Positions 59,382-64,000 of a stretch of DNA of 64,000 bases are shown in pieces. The stretch comes from Oceanidesulfovibrio indonesiensis. GTDB taxonomy: Bacteria > Desulfobacterota > Desulfovibrionia > Desulfovibrionales > Desulfovibrionaceae. Position numbers and translations under genes: made by a program. The DNA is taken from contig NZ_QMIE01000005.1 of assembly GCF_007625075.1 (NCBI RefSeq), positions 1 through 64,000 on the forward strand, read 5' to 3'. The notes under the pieces are model-generated. The model was given only the letters and a program-made list of their open reading frames with translations. It did not search any database and was not told the DNA's origin. The first letter of the stretch is position 1. The number at the start of each line of letters is the position of its first letter.

Positions 59382-60665
59382 TTATGCCTCCTCACGGAAC
59401 TTGGGAATGTTACGGAAGAACACGCTGCAGACCCAGATTGCGAAGAATGCGACAACGATGAAGAAGAAAATGTTGCCTGCCTGGGCGATCAGCGTGGCTG
59501 TGGATTTGGACATGCTGATGTATTCGAGGTCCACGAGCTTGGTGGGCAGGGCGAACAGACGGTTGATGAAGCCCGCCATGATGGCGATGGCGTAGAAGCC
59601 GCGGATGTAAATGCCCTTGACCATCTTGGTGGCCAGCGCGCCGATCTGGATGCCCACGAGGGAGCCCAGGAGCATGCCCATAGCCAGCGTGTAGAAGATG
59701 AAGCCGTAGATGGCGTACTGGGTGATGGAGGCGAAGCCTGCCGTGAAGATGATCTGCAGGATGTCCGTACCCACGGTGGTGAAGGAAGAGACGCCCAGCA
59801 CGTACACGAACATGGGGAAGGTGAGGAAGCCGCCGCCAACGCCCATGATTGCCGCGACGAAGCCCACGAACGCGCCGCAGATGGCCACGTAGAGAGCGGG
59901 GATCTTCTTGCCGCCGGGGGTCAGGTCCTCGTCGAAGGTGATCAGCGGCGGAATCTTGGAGGACTGCAGGATGGTCGGCAGGCTCTTCTTCGTGTCGGCC
60001 TCGCCCTTGCCGCCGTGGCCGTGTGCGTCGCCGTGGTCGCCGCTACGGTATGAGCGGATGAAGTCGGTCATCGCGTACATGCCCAGGAAGCCGAGCAGAA
60101 TGACGTACACGAAGCTGATGAAGGAGTCGGACAGCATGGGGTCGTAGTCGTAGATGGCGCGGTTGATGAGACCTCCGCCGAGCACGCCGCCGATGGAGCC
60201 CACAAGGAAGGCGACGGCCAGGCCGACGGAAACGTTGCCGAGCTTCTTGTGCGCCACGGTGCCCATGATGGCTTTGGCGAAGATGTGGAAGAGGTCCGTA
60301 CCAACGGCCAGAATGCCCTTGATGCCGGCGCTCATCAGCGCCGGAGCGATGATGAAGCCGCCGCCCGCGCCGATACAGCCGGTGATGAGGCCGGCCGCCA
60401 GGCCGATGGCGATGGAGACGCCAAAGATGAAGGGCGTGTAGTAGGCCGGGCTGTACGCATGCTTACCACCCAGAATGCTGGGCATGTCTTCCGCGCCGGC
60501 AAGCACCAGGCCGGAGAAGACGAGCAGCGGCACGGTGCATGCCAGGATGATCATCATCCGTTTCTTGCTGCCCAGGATGTTCATGGATGCCTGGTACTCC
60601 CAGCGAGCCTGAGCTTGCGCAGCCCCCAGCAGTACCCCGTAGGTCTGACGTAGCATTTTTCTCAT
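59382..60665 (-). CDS. TauE/SafE-family anion exporter
   Basis: A 427-residue membrane protein with about nine hydrophobic segments and the two-repeat pattern of the family (GCIGAGGGFIIAPALM in the first half, GVGGGFLTFPMFVYVLG in the second). A cytoplasmic loop between halves is His/Gly/Asp-rich (GDHGDAHGHGGKGE). TauE/SafE proteins move sulfite, sulfoacetate or related anions; in a sulfate reducer a sulfur oxyanion is plausible but not shown. The start has AGGA at 7 bp and sits 9 bp after a receiver gene. Confidence 0.9.
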   Translation of the reverse strand: MRKMLRQTYGVLLGAAQAQARWEYQASMNILGSKKRMMIILACTVPLLVFSGLVLAGAEDMPSILGGKHAYSPAYYTPFIFGVSIAIGLAAGLITGCIGAGGGFIIAPALMSAGIKGILAVGTDLFHIFAKAIMGTVAHKKLGNVSVGLAVAFLVGSIGGVLGGGLINRAIYDYDPMLSDSFISFVYVILLGFLGMYAMTDFIRSYRSGDHGDAHGHGGKGEADTKKSLPTILQSSKIPPLITFDEDLTPGGKKIPALYVAICGAFVGFVAAIMGVGGGFLTFPMFVYVLGVSSFTTVGTDILQIIFTAGFASITQYAIYGFIFYTLAMGMLLGSLVGIQIGALATKMVKGIYIRGFYAIAIMAGFINRLFALPTKLVDLEYISMSKSTATLIAQAGNIFFFIVVAFFAIWVCSVFFRNIPKFREEA

Positions 60666-60674
60666 GGCGCAATC

Positions 60675-61112
60675 CTATGGTTTGTTTGTGGTAGAGGGTT
60701 CATGTGGCATATCCGTTCCAATATCGCCGGCCAGGCGCTTGCGCTCGGCGGCGTCGAGAATCTTGTCGTGCAGGGCGTCGATGTCGATGGGCTTGAGGCA
60801 CCAGTCGAAGGCGCCCAGCTCCAGCCCTTCCAGGGCGCAATTCGCATCCACGTGGCCTGTGAGGAAAATGACCTCGGTATCGGGGTTCTGCTTTTTCATG
60901 GCGCGGAAGGTCTCCACGCCGTCCATTTCCGGCATGCGCATGTCCAGCACCACGATGTCCGCCGGCTTCTCCTGCATGGCGGCAAGCCCCTTGGCCCCGG
61001 AGTCTGCGGTGCGAACGGAGAAGCCCCGTTTGGTCAGGCGCTTGCTCAGGATGTCGGAGAAAGAGACCTCGTCGTCTATAATGAGCACTTCGAGATTTTT
61101 GTTCCCCGTCAT
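60675..61112 (-). CDS. stand-alone response-regulator receiver
   Basis: A 145-residue single receiver with LIIDDEVS, acceptor Asp in IVVLDMRMPEMDG, FLTGHVD and WCLKPID, and a basic C-terminal tail. The start overlaps the preceding receiver stop (ATGA). It is the last signalling gene before the TauE/SafE gene. Confidence 0.9.
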   Translation of the reverse strand: MTGNKNLEVLIIDDEVSFSDILSKRLTKRGFSVRTADSGAKGLAAMQEKPADIVVLDMRMPEMDGVETFRAMKKQNPDTEVIFLTGHVDANCALEGLELGAFDWCLKPIDIDALHDKILDAAERKRLAGDIGTDMPHEPSTTNKP

Positions 61113-61510
61113 TGCTGTGCCCTCGCTTTGTGGGCGGCCTTGGTGATCTTTCTGAAGAGCACGTCCAGGTCGCACGGTTTAAGGAGGTAGTCGCTGGCTC
61201 CCAAAGTCACGCCTTCGCGGGCTGCCTGCTCGGAGCCATGGCCCGTGAGCATGATCACAGGCGTTTCCGGCGCTACGATGCGAACCGTCTTGAGCACCTC
61301 CAGGCCGCTCATCTCCTCCATCTTCAGGTCGAGGAGCATCACGTCGAACTCCTGCTTGCGGATCAGCCGGAGCGCCTCGGCGCCGGAAAGCACTGGCGTG
61401 ACGTCCACTCCGCGACGCCTGAGACGTTTGGTCAGCACGCTCACAAAGCTCTCCTCGTCATCGACAAGGAGCAGACGAATGGGACGCTCCGGCGTTTCGG
61501 GGGCGCTCAT
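61109..61510 (-). CDS. stand-alone response-regulator receiver
   Basis: A 133-residue receiver with LLVDDEES, acceptor Asp in VMLLDLKMEEMSG, MLTGHGS and YLLKPCD. It overlaps the kinase stop (ATGA) and the next receiver start. Two tandem receivers after one kinase, as in the set at 52.6-55.7 kb. Confidence 0.9.
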   Translation of the reverse strand: MSAPETPERPIRLLLVDDEESFVSVLTKRLRRRGVDVTPVLSGAEALRLIRKQEFDVMLLDLKMEEMSGLEVLKTVRIVAPETPVIMLTGHGSEQAAREGVTLGASDYLLKPCDLDVLFRKITKAAHKARAQQ

Positions 61511-63243
61511 CGCTTTCCTCCCTGTGGTTGTGTGACGCAGAAGGAGCTGACGGCGGTTTCGGGCGCCTGCGGCAGATGGACTCGGAAAGTGGCGCCTTGG
61601 CCGATGGAACTGGTGACGGAAATGTCTCCCCCCATGTTCTTGATGAGACCGTAGCAGACCGCCAGCCCGAGGCCGGTCCCGCTGCCAACTGGCTTGGTGG
61701 TGAAGAAGGGGTCGAAAATCTTGGAGATTATGGGCTCCGGGATGCCTGGGCCTGTGTCGCGGATTTCGATTTCGACCATTTTGTCCAGCTTGCGGGTGGC
61801 GATGGTAAGATCGCCGCCGGTTTCTTCCATGGCGTCGAGGCTGTTGTTGATGAGGTTCAGCAGAACCTGCTGCATTTCGGTGACTGACGCCTGGATATGA
61901 GGCGGCCAGGGCGAAAGTTTCGTCGCAATGTGCACGTTGGCGTAACGGGCCTTGGAGGCCACGAGGTCCACGGTCTCCAGGATGAGGCTGTTCACGTCCA
62001 GCATGCAGCGTTCAGGCTCGGTCTTGCGGGCAAAGGAGAGCAGCTTCTGGGTGATGTCCTTGCAGCGATTGCCCTGCGTCTTGATCTGCGCGATGGAACG
62101 CTTGATCTCCACGGTGTCGCAGGAGCCGCCCTCGGGGGTGTCATCGAGGATATCCTGAATCCAGCCTGCCTCTTCCACCATGACCGCGACGGGATTGTTG
62201 ATCTCATGCGCGATGCCGGCTGCCATCTCGCCCAGCGAAGCCATTTTGGAGGCATGGATCACCTGCTCGTTCATCTTTTCCTTGTCTTCGTCGAGCTTGG
62301 CTATGTAGGCCACAACGCGCCGGGTCAGGATGATGGCGGTGATGATGATGCCCAGCGAGCCGAGGGCGAGGACCGAGAGCAGGATGAGCCGGGCATGATA
62401 GATGTCGCGGAAGGCGTCGCGGGTCATCTGCTCGTAGAATAGCACCCAGTCGCCCTGCTTGAGGGTGGCGAGCACGAACACCGCATCGGAGTCGGTTTCG
62501 CACGCCTTGTCCTCGGTGACCACGAGCAGGGGACCCATGGGCTTTTCTGAGGGCAGCAGGGATTTGATGAGGTTGAGCAGGAAATTTTTGCACTGGGAGA
62601 AGTCTTCGCGCGGCTGGGTCTGGAATGCCCCCTCGCGATTCACGATGAAGGCGTGCCCTGTTTCGCCGATGCGGATGTTCTCCACAAGCCGGGTGAACGA
62701 CTCGAAATCGATGGTTGCGCGCAGAATGTACCGCCTGCCGTCCCAGTCGCGGCTTGCGGCCACGATGAAATGGGGCTGGTTGCGGATGCCCATGAAGACG
62801 TCACTTATATGGTGGTCGTTCTCCATGGCGTTCTGAAACCATTCGGATTGCCCGTATTGAGCATCGCCCAGTTGGAATGGGCCGGCGTAGGCTATGAGCG
62901 CGCCGGTGTCGTCGACGAGTCCGAGGTCCACGAACGCCCGTCCGTATTGGGAGTGCAGCGTATACAGGAGCTCCTTGAGGAACTCCGTGCGTCTGAGGTC
63001 ATTGAGCGGACAGACGTCCATGAGGGTTTTGATGGAGGCGAGCCGTTCATGCAGGTGCGCATCGACGATCTCCCGATGCTTGCTTACCACTTCTTCCAGA
63101 TGCGCGATGGTCTTTTCCTGGTATGCCGTGTGGAAGAGGTGCGCGAATATCCCGCTCACCACGATAAGCGGTGTGAGCGAGACAAATATGATCAGCAGGC
63201 TGATCTTTTTTGAAAGCGCAGAGCTCAATGAAGGTGTCGCCAC
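61507..63243 (-). CDS. membrane sensor histidine kinase with Cache-type sensor
   Basis: A 578-residue kinase. Helices at about 13-35 and 285-305 enclose a double-Cache-like extracytoplasmic sensor (about 40-280; [13 protein letters not shown] is typical). HisKA has the His in [14 protein letters not shown] (near 343). The ATPase has DTGPGIP and [12 protein letters not shown]. The start is a GTG at 63243 with GGAG upstream. A near-consensus sigma-54 promoter lies 64-79 bp upstream. It heads the receiver-receiver-TauE operon. Confidence 0.93.
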   Translation of the reverse strand: MATPSLSSALSKKISLLIIFVSLTPLIVVSGIFAHLFHTAYQEKTIAHLEEVVSKHREIVDAHLHERLASIKTLMDVCPLNDLRRTEFLKELLYTLHSQYGRAFVDLGLVDDTGALIAYAGPFQLGDAQYGQSEWFQNAMENDHHISDVFMGIRNQPHFIVAASRDWDGRRYILRATIDFESFTRLVENIRIGETGHAFIVNREGAFQTQPREDFSQCKNFLLNLIKSLLPSEKPMGPLLVVTEDKACETDSDAVFVLATLKQGDWVLFYEQMTRDAFRDIYHARLILLSVLALGSLGIIITAIILTRRVVAYIAKLDEDKEKMNEQVIHASKMASLGEMAAGIAHEINNPVAVMVEEAGWIQDILDDTPEGGSCDTVEIKRSIAQIKTQGNRCKDITQKLLSFARKTEPERCMLDVNSLILETVDLVASKARYANVHIATKLSPWPPHIQASVTEMQQVLLNLINNSLDAMEETGGDLTIATRKLDKMVEIEIRDTGPGIPEPIISKIFDPFFTTKPVGSGTGLGLAVCYGLIKNMGGDISVTSSIGQGATFRVHLPQAPETAVSSFCVTQPQGGKR

Positions 63244-63306
63244 GGCAAATCACTCCGGATTCATTTTGGCAAAGGCGGGACGCAATGGCCCCCGCAATGC
63301 TGGAAA

Positions 63307-63322
63307 GGCAAGCGGCATGCCA
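63307..63322 (-). promoter_or_regulatory. near-consensus sigma-54 promoter for the kinase-TauE operon
   Basis: The minus strand reads TGGCATGCCGCTTGCC, matching TGGCAYRNNNNTTGCW at all specified positions except the last. It predicts a start near 63295 and a leader of about 50 bases. A sigma-54 activator gene lies directly upstream. Confidence 0.72.
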
Positions 63323-63426
63323 AACAGGACTGCGCTTGTGAAATTTGTAACAGACTGGAATAAAGGCAGAAAAAATGACCCGAGGCAAAACCCGGCCGCA
63401 GCCGAGATACCGCGGTGTCAGCTTCT

Positions 63427-63441
63427 TTTACAGTTTGTAAA
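63427..63441. promoter_or_regulatory. TTTACA/TGTAAA palindrome
   Basis: TTTACAGTTTGTAAA has perfect 6-base arms and a 3-base centre. It sits about 105 bp upstream of the sigma-54 promoter and 32 bp after the stop of the sigma-54 activator gene, so it could be that activator's binding site or a weak hairpin. Confidence 0.4.
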
Positions 63442-63473
63442 GGCGGGACTGTATGCGAAAGGGAAACAGGAGA

Positions 63474-64000
63474 TCAGGAGTCGGATTTGGGTCCGGTCAC
63501 TTTGGTGCTCATCGCCAGCCGATGCTTGTCGATCTTGGCCAGAAGCGTGGGCCGGGTGAGCCCGAGCAGTTTGGCCGCGCGGGTCTTGTTGCCTTCGGTC
63601 ATCTCCAGGGCGCTCTTGATCAGCAGGGCTGAAATGACATCCATGGCTTCTTCGTAAGGCTTCTCCGACCGGGAAGAAAGCAGAGTATCTCCAGCCCACT
63701 GGAAAAGGGCGTCTTCTGTATCAATCGGCGGAGTTTTTCCGTGCGGTACGGGCTGGCGTAGCGAGGATTCAATATCCTTTTCACTCAGCGGCGCGCCTTT
63801 GCTGAAAATGATGGCTTTCTGCAAGCAGTTGGACAGCTCGCGCACGTTGCCCGGCCACTGGTAGCGCAACAGTGCGGCTTCTCCTTCCGGAGAAAGCCCG
63901 GGATTGGGCAATTCCATCTCGTGGGCGTGGAGGCTGAGAAAGTGGCGCGCCAGCAGGGGAATGTCGTCGATGCGCTCGCGCAGGGGCGGCAGGGTCAGGG
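63474..64000 (-). CDS. sigma-54-dependent activator, C-terminal part (cut by window edge)
   Basis: The frame stays open to the window edge, so the N-terminus is missing. The visible 175 residues hold the end of the AAA+ domain (LPPLRERIDDIPLLARHFL; YQWPGNVRELSNCLQKAI) and a Fis-type helix-turn-helix (NKTRAAKLLGLTRPTLLAKI). Its orientation, just upstream of a sigma-54 promoter, suggests it drives the kinase-receiver-TauE operon. Confidence 0.92.
   Translation of the reverse strand, partial: LTLPPLRERIDDIPLLARHFLSLHAHEMELPNPGLSPEGEAALLRYQWPGNVRELSNCLQKAIIFSKGAPLSEKDIESSLRQPVPHGKTPPIDTEDALFQWAGDTLLSSRSEKPYEEAMDVISALLIKSALEMTEGNKTRAAKLLGLTRPTLLAKIDKHRLAMSTKVTGPKSDS

Noticed and set aside
1-64000. 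tRNA, rRNA, CRISPR array, prophage or integrase genes
   Set aside because: No such signatures were seen. Regularly spaced repeats and integrase motifs are absent; the only mobile element recognised is the ISL3 copy.

Overview
The window looks like chromosomal DNA of a sulfate-reducing, strictly anaerobic deltaproteobacterium of the Desulfovibrionales. The reasons are two HdrABC-FlxABCD (heterodisulfide reductase-like / NADH dehydrogenase) clusters, iron-containing alcohol dehydrogenases, a Wolinella-type fumarate reductase in one operon with fumarase and malic enzyme, rubrerythrin, and many sigma-54-dependent two-component regulators. The DNA is GC-rich except for an AT-rich stretch near 24.6-24.9 kb. 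No rRNA, tRNA or CRISPR array was seen.

Layout. 0.1-1.4 kb: an ISL3-family insertion sequence with terminal inverted repeats. 1.6-5.1 kb: a large MscS-type channel and a membrane diguanylate cyclase, convergent. 5.2-12.6 kb (minus strand): an iron-uptake operon (feoA, feoB, a FeoB-associated Cys-rich peptide) that runs on without gaps into an ABC ATPase, its permease and a DUF4857 protein, then two small secreted proteins. A Fur-box-like palindrome lies in front of feoA. 12.8-20.4 kb (minus): a DASS dicarboxylate transporter, then frdC-frdA-frdB-fumarase alpha-beta-malic enzyme. 21.1-24.4 kb (minus): a hybrid histidine kinase and an NtrC-type regulator.

25.1-47.5 kb holds the most striking structure: two complete paralogous hdrC-hdrB-hdrA-flxD-flxC-flxB-flxA clusters that converge on each other. 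Cluster 1 (plus strand) is headed by an NfnAB-like PyrK/GltD fusion. Cluster 2 (minus strand) is headed by an iron-dependent alcohol dehydrogenase and trails into rubrerythrin, a beta-grasp-like protein, a TrfA-like replication-initiator relative, nadB and a tandem glutaredoxin. Each cluster has a sigma-54-type (-24/-12) promoter and a neighbouring kinase plus sigma-54 activator pair (21.1-24.4 kb and 47.8-50.5 kb). The second pair is in one operon with another alcohol dehydrogenase. The inferred function is exchange of electrons between NADH/NADPH, ferredoxin and a disulfide partner (DsrC in this group), with one unit tied to ethanol metabolism and the other to transhydrogenation.

52.1-63.2 kb (minus) is a dense signalling region. 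Two sets, each of one membrane kinase and two stand-alone receivers, flank a TauE/SafE transporter, a two-TM protein of unknown family and a PEP-synthase-like protein. One set also has a kinase-like protein without a recognisable ATPase and a degenerate receiver. A near-consensus sigma-54 promoter (63307-63322) lies before the first kinase, next to another sigma-54 activator cut by the window edge.
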